DNA from: Aliiroseovarius sp. S1339
Lineage (GTDB): Bacteria > Pseudomonadota > Alphaproteobacteria > Rhodobacterales > Rhodobacteraceae
DNA: 64,000 bases
Direction of reading: 5' to 3'
NCBI RefSeq assembly: GCF_023195695.1
Contig: NZ_JALPQG010000001.1
Location: 186,001-250,000 of the forward strand
The notes under the pieces were generated by a model that worked only from the letters and a program-made list of their open reading frames with translations, ran no database searches and was not told where the DNA came from. Both the position numbers and the translations under genes were made by a program. Positions 36,255-46,046 of this stretch are shown here, one piece after another; the first letter of the stretch is position 1, and every line of letters starts with the position of its first letter.

Positions 36255-36677
36255 TCAAATCTGATTGAGGAAGGCGTCAATTCCTGCCTGCGCGACGGCC
36301 CTATCTTGATCAGGCGTGCCTGAACTGACCCCGATCCCCCCGACGACATGGCCGTCAACAATGACGGGAAGGCCGCCGCCGACAACCATCAACCGACCGC
36401 CGATGGCGGACCCGATCCCGTATGCGGGTGCGCCCGGTTGGCTGGCGATCCCGTATTCATGCGTCGCTTTCTTCGCGCCGGCAGCGGTGAACGCCTTGTC
36501 GATTGCGATGGTCGTCGACGTCACTTTGCCGCCGTCCATCCTGCAAAAGGCGATCAACTGGCCCGCCTCATCGGTGATCGCGATACACATCGGCACGCCG
36601 ATCGCCTTCGCCTGTGCCACCGCACCTTCGATAAGGACGTCGGCATCTGCGATATCAAGCCGGGTAACTGAAATCAT
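36255..36677 (-). CDS. Cytoplasmic HbpS/GlcG-family protein of the purine operon
   Basis: A 140-residue single-domain protein without signal peptide: IAITDEAGQLIAFCRMDGGK, AIDKAFTAAGAKKAT and the GGLPVIVDGHVVGGIGVSSGT turn mark the GlcG/HbpS family. The ATG overlaps the guaD stop by 4 bases, so it is the last gene of the xanthine dehydrogenase operon. What it does for purine breakdown is unknown; some members bind heme or cobalamin. It is distinct from the secreted paralogue at 23594. Confidence 0.85.
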   Translation of the reverse strand: MISVTRLDIADADVLIEGAVAQAKAIGVPMCIAITDEAGQLIAFCRMDGGKVTSTTIAIDKAFTAAGAKKATHEYGIASQPGAPAYGIGSAIGGRLMVVGGGLPVIVDGHVVGGIGVSSGTPDQDRAVAQAGIDAFLNQI

Positions 36678-37975
36678 GTCGTTTCCTTCTTTTGCGGCAC
36701 GCCAGCAACGTAGGTTTGTGCAATTGCACGGTCATCGCCCATCATTTGAACGACGAACAATTCGTCCGACAGGCTTTCGGCCCGGTCCATTCGCACGTCC
36801 ATTGCTGCGGTGGCGCGTGCGTTGATGACGACGATGTCGGCTTCTGTTCCCGCATCAAGGGTGCCGATCTTGTCGGCCATCCCCAAGACTTCTGCGTTGC
36901 CGCGGGTGATCCAGTGAAAGGCGCGGAGCGTGTGCAATTTCTGATCTTGGAGTTGAAGGATTTTATACCCTTCATTCAGCGTCTGTAGCATCGAATAGCT
37001 GGTCCCTGCCCCGATATCCGTGGCGATCCCGCTTTGGATGCCTCGCGCGCGCAAGCCCGCGTCATCGAACAGCCCGCTCCCGAGGAAGAGGTTGGACGTC
37101 GGACAGAACACCGGATGGGCACCGGTGTCGGCCATCGCGCCGATTTCGCGGTCCTTGAGGTGAATAGCATGTCCCAACAAGGTGCGCGGGCCAAGCAGTC
37201 CGTTGCTTTCGTAAACATCAAGGTAGTCGCGGGCATCCGGATACAGCGTGGCCGTATAGGCAATCTCGTCGTGGTTCTCGGACAAGTGGGTCTGGATGTA
37301 GCAATCGGGATGCTCGTTGGCCAATGCGCCAGACATCTCAAGTTGCTCGGGGGTTGAGGTGATCGCGAAGCGCGGCGTAATTGCATAGGAGGCGCGGCCC
37401 CTGCCGTGCCACTTCGCAATAAGTGCCTTGCTGTCGTCATAACCCATTTGCGCAGTCTCCAAAATCGCATCGGGTGCGTTGCGGTCCATCATGGTTTTGC
37501 CGGCAATCATCCGCATGTTGCGGTCTTGGGCTTCCGAAAACAACGCTTCGGCGGATGAGGCATGGACCGAACAGAACGCGACGGCGGTCGTCGTGCCATG
37601 ATCCGTCAACAAATCGCAAAACCGCCCCGCCATGGCGCGGGCGTGTTGGGCGTTGGCGTATTCTGCCTCGGCGGGAAAGGTGTAGCCATTCAGCCAGTCC
37701 AGCAATTGACTGCCCCAACTGGCGACGATCTGCACCTGCGGGAAGTGGATATGCGTGTCGATAAACCCGGCCATCAGCAGATGCGGGCGATGGTCTGTAA
37801 TCTTGGCACCATTGGATGTGGCGGCAACCTCATCATAGTTGCCCGAAGCGACAATCATGCTGTCCCGGATCAACACAGCCCCATCTTCGATGTAGCTATA
37901 GGCGTCTGTATCGTCAGGACCCACGGGCTCCTGATGAAACGTCAAAAGGCGACCGCGCAGAAGGGTATCGGACAT
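36674..37975 (-). CDS. guaD: Guanine deaminase
   Basis: A 433-residue amidohydrolase that turns guanine into xanthine. Zinc ligands are visible in THIHFPQ near residue 62 (HxH), in the THLSEN motif and in the HAIHLKD and TDIGAGTSYSM segments. MSDTLLRG at 37975 is the natural start; the longer open frame to 38047 would run through the hairpin before the gene. The product feeds xanthine dehydrogenase encoded upstream. It is coupled to the HbpS-like gene. Confidence 0.93.
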   Translation of the reverse strand: MSDTLLRGRLLTFHQEPVGPDDTDAYSYIEDGAVLIRDSMIVASGNYDEVAATSNGAKITDHRPHLLMAGFIDTHIHFPQVQIVASWGSQLLDWLNGYTFPAEAEYANAQHARAMAGRFCDLLTDHGTTTAVAFCSVHASSAEALFSEAQDRNMRMIAGKTMMDRNAPDAILETAQMGYDDSKALIAKWHGRGRASYAITPRFAITSTPEQLEMSGALANEHPDCYIQTHLSENHDEIAYTATLYPDARDYLDVYESNGLLGPRTLLGHAIHLKDREIGAMADTGAHPVFCPTSNLFLGSGLFDDAGLRARGIQSGIATDIGAGTSYSMLQTLNEGYKILQLQDQKLHTLRAFHWITRGNAEVLGMADKIGTLDAGTEADIVVINARATAAMDVRMDRAESLSDELFVVQMMGDDRAIAQTYVAGVPQKKETT

Positions 37976-38006
37976 AGGAGAGCTTCTTTCGTGGGGGTGG
38001 AGGTGA

Positions 38007-38035
38007 ACGAGGCGGCCTTTTCGCGGCCGCCTCGT
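38007..38035 (-). terminator. Strong hairpin between permease and guaD
   Basis: ACGAGGCGGCC (38007-38017) pairs perfectly with GGCCGCCTCGT (38025-38035), 11 bp around a 7-nt loop, in the 72-bp gap. There is no T run on either side, so it is more likely an mRNA processing or stability element that tunes guaD relative to the upstream genes than a full terminator. Confidence 0.65.
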
Positions 38036-38047
38036 CAGGTTCTGCAA

Positions 38048-39652
38048 TCAAGCGACGTCGAGCGCCGGGCTATCATCATCCACGAGGTCAGGCTCGTCAG
38101 GAACAATGATGCGATGCTCAAGGTCTTCCTTGGGCGCAACCATCGGATAGATCATCATGAACGCCCCGATGATCAGGTAGCCAATCGTGACCCCGTCAAA
38201 TTGCGGCATCTGCAAGGTGTAACTGTGGATAATCCCGATCGATGACATCACAGCCGCTGCGATTGCGAACCCGCCTGCCTGCTTGAACCGCCCGTCGATC
38301 ACATCCGCCGCAATAGCGCCCCAGACAAGTCCGGTGATGATCGCGCCTTGCGACAAGGCAAGGTGGCCTTCGTAATGGGCCCCTTCCATGAGCAGCGCCG
38401 CCGTCAACTCGCCATCGCCCAAACCGGGCAGGCCTTCGACACCTGTGTTGCGCAGAGCGTTCATCAACGACCCCCACTTGGTGATCAGGAAGTTCGAGAT
38501 ATGGGGCAAGATCGCAAATGCGACAGCCGCCATGTGCGCAGGTTTCACCGCGTAACCGGTGTTGGTGATCAGGCTCACGGCCACGAACACCAGAACAGGG
38601 GCTGCTGCTGCAATCGGGATCAACCCGGCGAGGAACGACAGGAAGCCAAGGAACGCCGCAGCCGCAATGACAAGGGCCACGCCGATGATATATCCTGCAC
38701 GCGCATCCATCCGCTTGTAGGCTGGGTGGCCGATATAGACTGTTGTCGGGAAAGGCGAGCCGAACAACGCGCCGATCATCGTGCCCGCACCGTCTGTCAC
38801 CTGACAGACGGCAACCGGATAGCTGTCGCCCGCGGCTTCGGCGGATTCTACGTTATTCATCGTTTCAATGAAGTTGTAGATCTGCACCGGGATCAGAACG
38901 AGGAACAACTCGGGATTGGCAAACAGATATTGAATACCGATGAGCATGTCCCCGAAGTAGGGAATGGGCGCGTAAAAACCGATGCCGTCGGTGTTGAAAG
39001 ACGACTGACCAAGGAAAATCGCGATAACCGTGCCGACCCCAATCGCCACCAGTCCGGCAGGCAGATTGCCCGGCAGACGGAAGCGACCGATCAGACCCCA
39101 CAGAATGAACAACAGTGACGTAAAGCCGATCAGGGGATGTTCAAAGATGGTGGCAAGAGGAACCGACCCGATGAACACCAAGGCGATACCGCACAGCGTG
39201 CCCAGCATACCCGCACGCGGCGTGATCCGTTTCAGGAACGGGCCAACGATTGCACCGAATGCAGCGACGATGCCGCCCATGAAGCCTGCGCCAATGCCGA
39301 CCTGCCAGGCCAGCAGGGAATCGCCCGTCGCCCAGTAGATCGGGCCGATGACGCCGAACAGGTAAACGAACATGACGGGGGTCGAGATACCGTAGGGCAG
39401 CGCGGTCGCGTCTTTGCCCTGCCTGTTGGCGACCCATCTGGCCATCAATGTGTAAACGACCACACCCGCAAGGATCGCAACCGCAGCACCCGGCACAATA
39501 CGGCCAAAGACGATTTCGGCTGGCATCTGAAAGACGAACTGACAGATCCCGGACAGGATCAGAAGATTGACAAGGTTGTCGGTGAACAAGGCCCAGAACG
39601 CGTTAAAATCGTTCCTGTTGAATAACTTGTAGCTGTAGGCTGTATCAGACAT
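38048..39652 (-). CDS. NCS2-family purine permease
   Basis: A 534-residue membrane transporter with about 12-14 helices. NCS2 marks include the ETMNNVESAEAAGDSYP stretch near residue 263 (substrate/proton site region) and the FGSPFPTTVYIGH segment. It lies between xdhC and guaD, so xanthine, hypoxanthine or guanine is the likely cargo. Its start overlaps the xdhC end by 8 bases. Confidence 0.88.
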   Translation of the reverse strand: MSDTAYSYKLFNRNDFNAFWALFTDNLVNLLILSGICQFVFQMPAEIVFGRIVPGAAVAILAGVVVYTLMARWVANRQGKDATALPYGISTPVMFVYLFGVIGPIYWATGDSLLAWQVGIGAGFMGGIVAAFGAIVGPFLKRITPRAGMLGTLCGIALVFIGSVPLATIFEHPLIGFTSLLFILWGLIGRFRLPGNLPAGLVAIGVGTVIAIFLGQSSFNTDGIGFYAPIPYFGDMLIGIQYLFANPELFLVLIPVQIYNFIETMNNVESAEAAGDSYPVAVCQVTDGAGTMIGALFGSPFPTTVYIGHPAYKRMDARAGYIIGVALVIAAAAFLGFLSFLAGLIPIAAAAPVLVFVAVSLITNTGYAVKPAHMAAVAFAILPHISNFLITKWGSLMNALRNTGVEGLPGLGDGELTAALLMEGAHYEGHLALSQGAIITGLVWGAIAADVIDGRFKQAGGFAIAAAVMSSIGIIHSYTLQMPQFDGVTIGYLIIGAFMMIYPMVAPKEDLEHRIIVPDEPDLVDDDSPALDVA

Positions 39653-40538
39653 TTCGGGTTTCCTCCCATTGGTATTGCTCCACGCCGCGCTTCTCAGACG
39701 ATCTTTGCGGAGTTTGGTTCTGTTGGTGTGATGGCGACGTCGGGCGCGGTGCCGGACCGGTCAGCCGTGTCATGACTTCTGCCACAACGAAGGCCGCGAT
39801 GACCTCGGGGCGCTTGTCGGCGCTTTGTGTCGGACCGATGGGGCAGGTGAGATTGCAGGTGTCTTTTGTGACTGAATTGGAGGCGTGAAAGCGCGAAAAC
39901 TTGGCCCGTTTCGTCGCGGACCCGATAAGGCCGACATAGGCCGCGTCGCATCGGTCCAGCGCCTCGGATGTCAGCAGGAAATCAAGCGCATGATCATGGG
40001 TCAGCACGATGAAGGCACTGTTCGGCGGGGCGCAGCGTATGTCCGCCTCTGCCATTACAGATAGGCGCGTCTCGACCTTCGCATCACACAGGGATAGCTC
40101 TTCGTGCCGCGCGTCAATCAGAATGCATTGCACAGGCAAGAACTGAAAGAAACGCGCCAACGCGCGCCCGACATGACCCGCGCCGAGGATGTAGACATGA
40201 GGGCGCTGAGCAATATCGCGCCCCTCAGCCCTGCGCGCGACCAGACGATCCGCGTCTGTCATCTGGTGCAATGTGACGGCGACGCGGCCTCCGCAACACT
40301 GACCGATCTCCGCCCCCAATGGCACGTCCATATCTTCCGCCACATCCCCGGCACGCAACATCGCGCGGGCCTTGTCGATGGCCATATATTCCAGCTGTCC
40401 ACCGCCAATCGTCCCGTGCAGGCCATCGGCGCTGACAAACATCTGCGCGCCTGCGTCACGCGGCGATGACCCGCGCACATCCGTCAGGCGGATGTGGACG
40501 ACGTCTTCGGGTGTTGTCAGGAAGTCGGCGAGGGTCAT
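39645..40538 (-). CDS. xdhC: Xanthine dehydrogenase accessory protein XdhC
   Basis: A 297-residue chaperone that binds and sulfurates molybdenum cofactor and inserts it into XdhB. Marks: RGSSPRDAGAQMFV and GTIGGGQLEYMA in the N-terminal part, CCGG near residue 81, and the Rossmann motif ILGAGHVGRALARFF near 117. The C-terminus after LTGPAPRP is an odd 35-residue polar tail that overlaps the permease start. The gene begins 4 bases behind xdhB. Confidence 0.92.
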   Translation of the reverse strand: MTLADFLTTPEDVVHIRLTDVRGSSPRDAGAQMFVSADGLHGTIGGGQLEYMAIDKARAMLRAGDVAEDMDVPLGAEIGQCCGGRVAVTLHQMTDADRLVARRAEGRDIAQRPHVYILGAGHVGRALARFFQFLPVQCILIDARHEELSLCDAKVETRLSVMAEADIRCAPPNSAFIVLTHDHALDFLLTSEALDRCDAAYVGLIGSATKRAKFSRFHASNSVTKDTCNLTCPIGPTQSADKRPEVIAAFVVAEVMTRLTGPAPRPTSPSHQQNQTPQRSSEKRGVEQYQWEETRNV

Positions 40539-40542
40539 GGAA

Positions 40543-42867
40543 TCAGCCCTTCAAACGCTCGACCGCCATCAACACACGCTCTGGCGTGGCAGGCGCATCC
40601 AGACGGGGGCATTCACGGTAATCGGCGATACTGGCGACCGCGTGCGACAAGGCCTCGAACACCGAAATGCCAAGCATGAACGGCGGCTCACCCACGGCCT
40701 TGGACCGCTTCATGGTGTGTTCCTTGTTCTCGGACCATGTCGCGAGGTTCGTGTTGAAGATGCGCGGACGATCCGACGCCAGCGGGATCTTGTAAGTCGA
40801 CGGCGCATGGGTGCGCAGCTGGCCCTGGGCGTCCCACCACAGCTCTTCTGTGGTGAGCCACCCCATGCCCTGAATGAACGCACCCTCAACCTGACCGACA
40901 TCAAGGATCGGATTCAGGGACTTGCCGACATCGTGCAGAATGTCCGTGCGTTCGACGCGGTATTCGCCCGTCAACGTGTCAACGGACACTTCGGAACATG
41001 CGGCACCGTATGCGTAATAGTAGAACGGACGGCCCTGCCCCGTTTCGCGATCCCAATGGATCTTAGGTGTCTTGTAAAACCCTGCTGCGGACAGGTGGAC
41101 ACGGGCCATATAGGCCTGCTTGATGAAATCACGGGAGGACATGATCTCATCGCCCACCTGAACCGCATTGGGGAGGAAACGCACGGCATCGGCATCGGTT
41201 TTCCAATGCTCGGCCGCAAACGCCACCAGTCGTTCCTTGATCTGCCGTGCCGCGTCCCGCGCGGCCATCCCGTTCAGGTCAGACCCTGATGAGGCCGCCG
41301 TCGCGGAGGTGTTCGGCACTTTTTCCGTTGTCGTCTTGGTGATCTTGATCATGTCAAAATCCACCTGAAGCTCATCGGCCACGATCTGCGCGATCTTGGT
41401 GTTCAGACCCTGACCCATTTCCGTGCCGCCATGGTTCAGATGCACAGACCCATCCGAATAGATGTGCAGCAATGCTCCGGCCTGATTATACCAGGTGGCG
41501 GTAAACGAGATCCCGAACTTCACCGGGGTCAGCGCGATCCCCTTGCGGATCGTGCCACCCTTTGCATTCCACTCAAGAATGGCCTGGCGACGGGCGCGGT
41601 AATCGGCGCTGTCTTCCAGTTCCTGACAGATGCGCGGTGCGATATTGTCTTCAACGGTCTGGTGATAGGGCGTCACATCGCGCCCATTGTCGCCGTAGAA
41701 ATTGCGCTTGCGCACCTCAAGGCTGTCCAGCCTGCGGTGATAGGCGATCTCTTCCATAATCCGTTCAGCTGCAATCACGCCCTGCGGTCCGCCAAAGCCG
41801 CGAAAGGCGGTGTTGGACACGGTGTTGGTCTTCATCGGGTGCGAATTCAGCAGGACGTTCGGGTAGTAATAGGCGTTGTCGGCATGAAACAGCGCGCGGT
41901 CGGTCACCGGGCCAGACAGGTCAGACGAAAACCCGCAGCGCGCCGCAAAATCTCCGGTCACAGCTTCGATCACACCGTCGTCGTCAAAGCCCACTTCGTA
42001 GTCGATCACGAAGTCATGGCGCTTGCCGGTCGCTGACATATCGTCGTCGCGATCCGGGCGGATTTTCACGCCGCGGTTCCATTTCTTCGCAGCCACGGCG
42101 GCCACCGAACAGAACAGGTTCATCTGGGTTTCCTTGCCCCCGAACCCGCCCCCCATGCGACGCACGTTGATGGTCACGGCATTCGACGGCACACTCAGAA
42201 CATGCGCCACCATGTGCTGCGCTTCCGACGGGTGCTGCGTGGAGGAGTGAACGATGACGTCGTCATCTTCGCCGGGAATGGCAAACGCGATATGGCCTTC
42301 AAGATACATGTGATCCTGCCCGCCAACACGCAGCTTGCCCTTGATACGGTGGGCCGCCTTGCTCATCGCGCTTTCGGCCTCGCCCCGTTTGAGCGTCAAC
42401 GGCGGGGTCACATACCCCATGCCGGCCTCTTGCGCGGCTTCGGGATCCAGCGCGTGTGGCAGGTCTTCGTAGGTGATCTGCGCCAGCTTGGCCGCACGGC
42501 GGGCCGCATCGCGTGTCTCGGCCACGACGGCGAACATTGGCTGCCCCCAGAACTCGACCTTCTCAGTGGCGAAGATCGGCTCGTCATTGCGCCCTGTCGG
42601 GGAGACGTCGTTGACGCCCGGAATATCGTCAGCCGTCAGCACGCCGACAACGCCGGGGGCCGCGCGCACGGCGCTCAGGTCCACGTCGCGCAGCAGCGCA
42701 TGCGCCTTGGTGGAAAGCCCCAGATAGGCGTGCAGGGTTCCGATGGGTTCTGCGATGTCATCGCAGTATTCAGCGCGGCCGGTGACGTGCTTGATGGCGC
42801 TGTCATGGCGCAGATCGGAGTTCACGGCCCCTTTAATCGGGGCATTTGCGGATTTTTGAACATTCAT
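40543..42867 (-). CDS. xdhB: Xanthine dehydrogenase molybdopterin-binding subunit
   Basis: A 774-residue catalytic subunit that oxidises hypoxanthine and xanthine to urate. Molybdenum cofactor motifs are GGGFGGKETQ near residue 237, FRGFGGPQG near 345 and the GTEMGQGLNTK stretch near 480. The catalytic Glu is in VGEPPFML near 726. Full length, 14 bases behind xdhA. Confidence 0.95.
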   Translation of the reverse strand: MNVQKSANAPIKGAVNSDLRHDSAIKHVTGRAEYCDDIAEPIGTLHAYLGLSTKAHALLRDVDLSAVRAAPGVVGVLTADDIPGVNDVSPTGRNDEPIFATEKVEFWGQPMFAVVAETRDAARRAAKLAQITYEDLPHALDPEAAQEAGMGYVTPPLTLKRGEAESAMSKAAHRIKGKLRVGGQDHMYLEGHIAFAIPGEDDDVIVHSSTQHPSEAQHMVAHVLSVPSNAVTINVRRMGGGFGGKETQMNLFCSVAAVAAKKWNRGVKIRPDRDDDMSATGKRHDFVIDYEVGFDDDGVIEAVTGDFAARCGFSSDLSGPVTDRALFHADNAYYYPNVLLNSHPMKTNTVSNTAFRGFGGPQGVIAAERIMEEIAYHRRLDSLEVRKRNFYGDNGRDVTPYHQTVEDNIAPRICQELEDSADYRARRQAILEWNAKGGTIRKGIALTPVKFGISFTATWYNQAGALLHIYSDGSVHLNHGGTEMGQGLNTKIAQIVADELQVDFDMIKITKTTTEKVPNTSATAASSGSDLNGMAARDAARQIKERLVAFAAEHWKTDADAVRFLPNAVQVGDEIMSSRDFIKQAYMARVHLSAAGFYKTPKIHWDRETGQGRPFYYYAYGAACSEVSVDTLTGEYRVERTDILHDVGKSLNPILDVGQVEGAFIQGMGWLTTEELWWDAQGQLRTHAPSTYKIPLASDRPRIFNTNLATWSENKEHTMKRSKAVGEPPFMLGISVFEALSHAVASIADYRECPRLDAPATPERVLMAVERLKG

Positions 42868-42881
42868 GGCAAATCTCTCCC

Positions 42882-44339
42882 TTACGCGCTAAGGCGGTTG
42901 GTGGCGGTGTCGCTTTGCTGGTCCAGCCAGAATTTGCGGAACAGGTTCTTGGACACTTGCAGGCGGTAATCGGACGATGCGCGCCAGTCACTGAGCGGGC
43001 TGAAGTCGTCGCCAAGCCGCTGGGCGGCTGCGATCAGCGCAGCCTCGCTCCATGCTGCGCCGACTAGCGCCGCTTCCGCGTGTGCGGCCCGCTTGGGGGT
43101 CGCGGCCATACCGCCGAATGCGATCCGCGCGGCGGTGATTGTGCCGCCCTCGACGGTGACGTTGAATGCCGCACAGACGGACGAGATATCTTCGTCGCGA
43201 CGTTTGGATATCTTGTAGGCCGCGTGAATGGTGTCCTTGGCGGGGCGTGGGACGCTGATGCTTTCCAGAAACTCGCCCTTAGAGATGTCCTGCTTGCCGT
43301 AGTCGATGAAGAAGTCCTCGATCGGGATGGTTCGGCGGACGCCACCTTTGCGCAGCGTGATAGATGCACCAAGGGCGATCAGAACCGGTGGCGTGTCGCC
43401 GATGGGCGATCCGTTGGCGATATTGCCGCCGATCGACCCCATGCTGCGGATTTGCCAACCCGCGATCCGGTCCCAGAACGCGGCAAGGTGCGGGTAGTCG
43501 TCAGACATCGCCGTCCGGCTGTCGGTATAGCTTACACCCGCGCCGATTTTGATCTCGTCCTCTGTGACGTCGAGTTGGCGCAGCTCGTCCAGATGGCTCA
43601 GGAACACGACGGGAGAGATATCGCGCAGGAACTTCGTCACCCAAAGACCAACATCGGTCGCCCCTGCGATGATCGTCGCGTCAGGGGTTTCCAGCAGAAC
43701 TTCCGCCAGATCATCTACAGAAGCGGGCAAGATACAGCGGCTGCCACCGCTTGACACTTCAACCCGTTTGCCATCGCGCAACTGCGCCAGCTTGGCGGTC
43801 ATTGCCGCCCGTTCCAGTGTCAGCGCGTCATCGGCTGGGCTGCCGTGGGCGGTCACGGCCTTCGCTGCTTTGATGATCGGCTCGTAACCCGTGCAGCGGC
43901 ACAAGTTGCCTTGAAGCGCGGTTTCAATCTCGGTCTCGGACGGTTCGGGGTTCCCCATCCAAAGCGCATAAAGCGACATGACGAAGCCCGGCGTGCAGAA
44001 GCCGCACTGGCTGCCGTGATGATCCACCATCGCCTGTTGGACGGGATGCAGCTTCCCGTTCGGACCGGACAGATATTCAACGGAGACAACATGGCAAGCA
44101 TCGAGCGACGCTGTCAGCCGGATGCAGGCATTCACCGGCTCATAGCGCAGCACGCCATTTTGCAACCGTCCCACCAGAACCGTGCACGCGCCGCAATCGC
44201 CCTCGGCGCAGCCTTCCTTGGTGCCGGTCAGGCGGCGATCAATCCGCAGGAAATCAAGCAAGGTGTCACTTGCGCTCACGGTGTCCAATGTCACGTCGCG
44301 GTTGTTCAGCACGAAGCGTATTTCGGATCTGGTTGTCAT
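42882..44339 (-). CDS. xdhA: Xanthine dehydrogenase Fe-S/FAD subunit
   Basis: A 485-residue small subunit. The plant-type [2Fe-2S] cluster uses C44, C49, C52 and C72; the second cluster uses C112, C115, C147 and C149 (QCGFCTPG and CRCTGYEP). A FAD domain with ATDVGLWVTK and GGNIANGSPIGD follows from about residue 190. ATG 44339 has GGGAGGA in front. It is the first gene of the purine operon and is divergent from the LysR gene. Confidence 0.95.
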   Translation of the reverse strand: MTTRSEIRFVLNNRDVTLDTVSASDTLLDFLRIDRRLTGTKEGCAEGDCGACTVLVGRLQNGVLRYEPVNACIRLTASLDACHVVSVEYLSGPNGKLHPVQQAMVDHHGSQCGFCTPGFVMSLYALWMGNPEPSETEIETALQGNLCRCTGYEPIIKAAKAVTAHGSPADDALTLERAAMTAKLAQLRDGKRVEVSSGGSRCILPASVDDLAEVLLETPDATIIAGATDVGLWVTKFLRDISPVVFLSHLDELRQLDVTEDEIKIGAGVSYTDSRTAMSDDYPHLAAFWDRIAGWQIRSMGSIGGNIANGSPIGDTPPVLIALGASITLRKGGVRRTIPIEDFFIDYGKQDISKGEFLESISVPRPAKDTIHAAYKISKRRDEDISSVCAAFNVTVEGGTITAARIAFGGMAATPKRAAHAEAALVGAAWSEAALIAAAQRLGDDFSPLSDWRASSDYRLQVSKNLFRKFWLDQQSDTATNRLSA

Positions 44340-44461
44340 AATTCCTCCCTTGCCGCAGTCGGGAATCTGCGATCTCAGCAACTATGACTCACTTAACTAT
44401 CCCGAAATACGGCGCATTCGGCTACGCTCTTTCAACGATTCGTAGATAATCAGAGGTTCCC
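44340..44461. promoter_or_regulatory. Divergent promoter region xdhA / LysR regulator
   Basis: The 122-bp gap between two divergent genes, the standard place for a LysR-type operator. I see no single clean T-N11-A palindrome, and no FNR-type box. Confidence 0.6.
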
Positions 44462-45364
44462 GTGCCCTATCTTGAAAGCCTGAGAGTATTCGTGAGAGTG
44501 GTCGAGCTTGGCAGTATCACAGCCGGTGGGCGCGACCTGCGACTGACACCGGCGGTCGCGAGCAAACGTATCAAAGAGCTTGAACGACGGTTGGATGTGC
44601 GTCTGTTCAACCGTACGACCCGCAAGCTGTCCCCCACGGACGTCGGCCAAACATTCTACGATCACGCCCGCCAGGTTGTGCAAACCCTGGAAGACGCCGA
44701 GGCCGCGATTTCCGGCTATTCCCAAACACCGCACGGCACCGTGCAGGTGACAGCACCCCTTGGCGTCGGAAAGCGATTGGTCGCACCGATCATTCCCGAA
44801 TTTGTCGATATGTATCCGGATGTGTCGGTGCGGCTGCGCCTGTCAGACCGCAAGGTGGATCTGTTGGAGGACGGCCTTGATGTGGCGCTGTTCATTGGCC
44901 GGCCGCCGGATTCGAACCTGAAGCTGCGCAAGATTATGGACACGCCGCGGATCCTTTGTGCCGCGCCGTCCTATCTTGAAAAACACGGTGTGCCGCAGAC
45001 ACCCGATGATTTGACGCGCCACAATTGCCTGCTCTTGCGTTACCCACGATCGCCCGAATGGTTCTGGACGTTGTCGACATCTGAAGGCCCTAAGCGGATG
45101 GACGTCTCGGGCAGTTACGATTCCGATGACGGAGATGTGCTGACGGCATGGGCCTGTGCCGGGCGTGGTATCATCAACAAGCCGCGTTTTGACGTCATCT
45201 CCCACCTCCAGAGTGGGGACCTCGTCGAAGTGCTCCCTGAAACGCCGCCAGAACCCGCGATGTTCGGATGCCTCTATCCGCACCGGCGATTGCAGGACAA
45301 CAAAGTCCGCCTTTTCATTGATTTCTTGCTTGAGCGCTGCCGTGAGAAGCTGTCCCTGACATGA
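44462..45364 (+). CDS. LysR-type regulator of the purine operon
   Basis: A 300-residue regulator with N-terminal winged HTH (VELGSITAGGRDLRLTPAVASKRIKEL, residues about 15-40, shown in part as TPAVASKRIKELE) and a LysR effector domain. The start is GTG with AGAGG in front. Divergence from xdhA suggests that it controls the operon in answer to a purine or urate-type ligand; this is inferred from position. Confidence 0.88.
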   Translation: MPYLESLRVFVRVVELGSITAGGRDLRLTPAVASKRIKELERRLDVRLFNRTTRKLSPTDVGQTFYDHARQVVQTLEDAEAAISGYSQTPHGTVQVTAPLGVGKRLVAPIIPEFVDMYPDVSVRLRLSDRKVDLLEDGLDVALFIGRPPDSNLKLRKIMDTPRILCAAPSYLEKHGVPQTPDDLTRHNCLLLRYPRSPEWFWTLSTSEGPKRMDVSGSYDSDDGDVLTAWACAGRGIINKPRFDVISHLQSGDLVEVLPETPPEPAMFGCLYPHRRLQDNKVRLFIDFLLERCREKLSLT

Positions 45365-45929
45365 ACTGTGGATAGGTCTCCATCAGGGCGAAAGCAGACA
45401 CGGCAAACGCAGGCTCGAATAGCCGGTGTGCCCCGCAATGTTGGCCTCGAACTACTTTGCAGCGAACATCCGGTATCCGCCCTTTTTCCAAACGCTGACT
45501 GGACTTCATGGGCACGGGAAGCGTGGGTGTGGTCACGGCGTCACTCAAACCTCTGCATGGCGAAAGGGACGCCGCCTAGTTCGGACCGAGCCAGATCTCA
45601 TTGACCCTTAGCCCGATATCCGGTCACCGCCAACATGATGGCAAACATAACCACCCGCCCGGCTCAGCTGCACAAGCTGCGCACCCGCAAAAGTGGCGCG
45701 ACACGACGCAGATCCAGAAGAGCTTTGATTGACAGCCGCATACAACCAGAGCAGCAATCTCGCGATTGCGTCACGCCAGCGATGTCGTTTGATCCTCCGT
45801 TGCTAACTACAGGGGCGGACCACCTCTGTGGGGTAGGATCAACCATCCTTTCGGACGAACGAACACACTTACCGATCAAAATCCGAAATCTCTACACCAA
45901 TTGATCAGCGTCAATTTGGCTGCTGCTTC
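45365..45929. other. Intergenic region, no gene seen
   Basis: 565 bases. Several short frames on both strands lack ribosome sites and recognisable motifs. At the right end lies the FNR-type box of the cyclopropane synthase gene. Confidence 0.55.
45901..45914 (+). promoter_or_regulatory. FNR/FixK-type box upstream of cyclopropane synthase
   Basis: TTGATCAGCGTCAA, both half-sites intact. An activator at -41.5 would start transcription near 45949, which rules out the earliest frame opening at 45930 as translation start. Confidence 0.82.
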
Positions 45930-46046
45930 ATGCGCAAGACTTGGCGGGCAGACGGCATCATCCTAGTTGGTCCGCAGCGACCCGTCGCCCTGAAAGAAAA
46001 TAGTCCGGCAAAACTCCATCCGATTTGCCTGCGGTCTGACCAGTTC

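Noticed and set aside
38348-39118. 256-residue plus-strand frame
   Set aside because: Antisense to the NCS2 permease and without ribosome site or motif.
45368-45904. Short frames on both strands before cyclopropane synthase
   Set aside because: They overlap one another, have no ribosome sites and show no protein family pattern.
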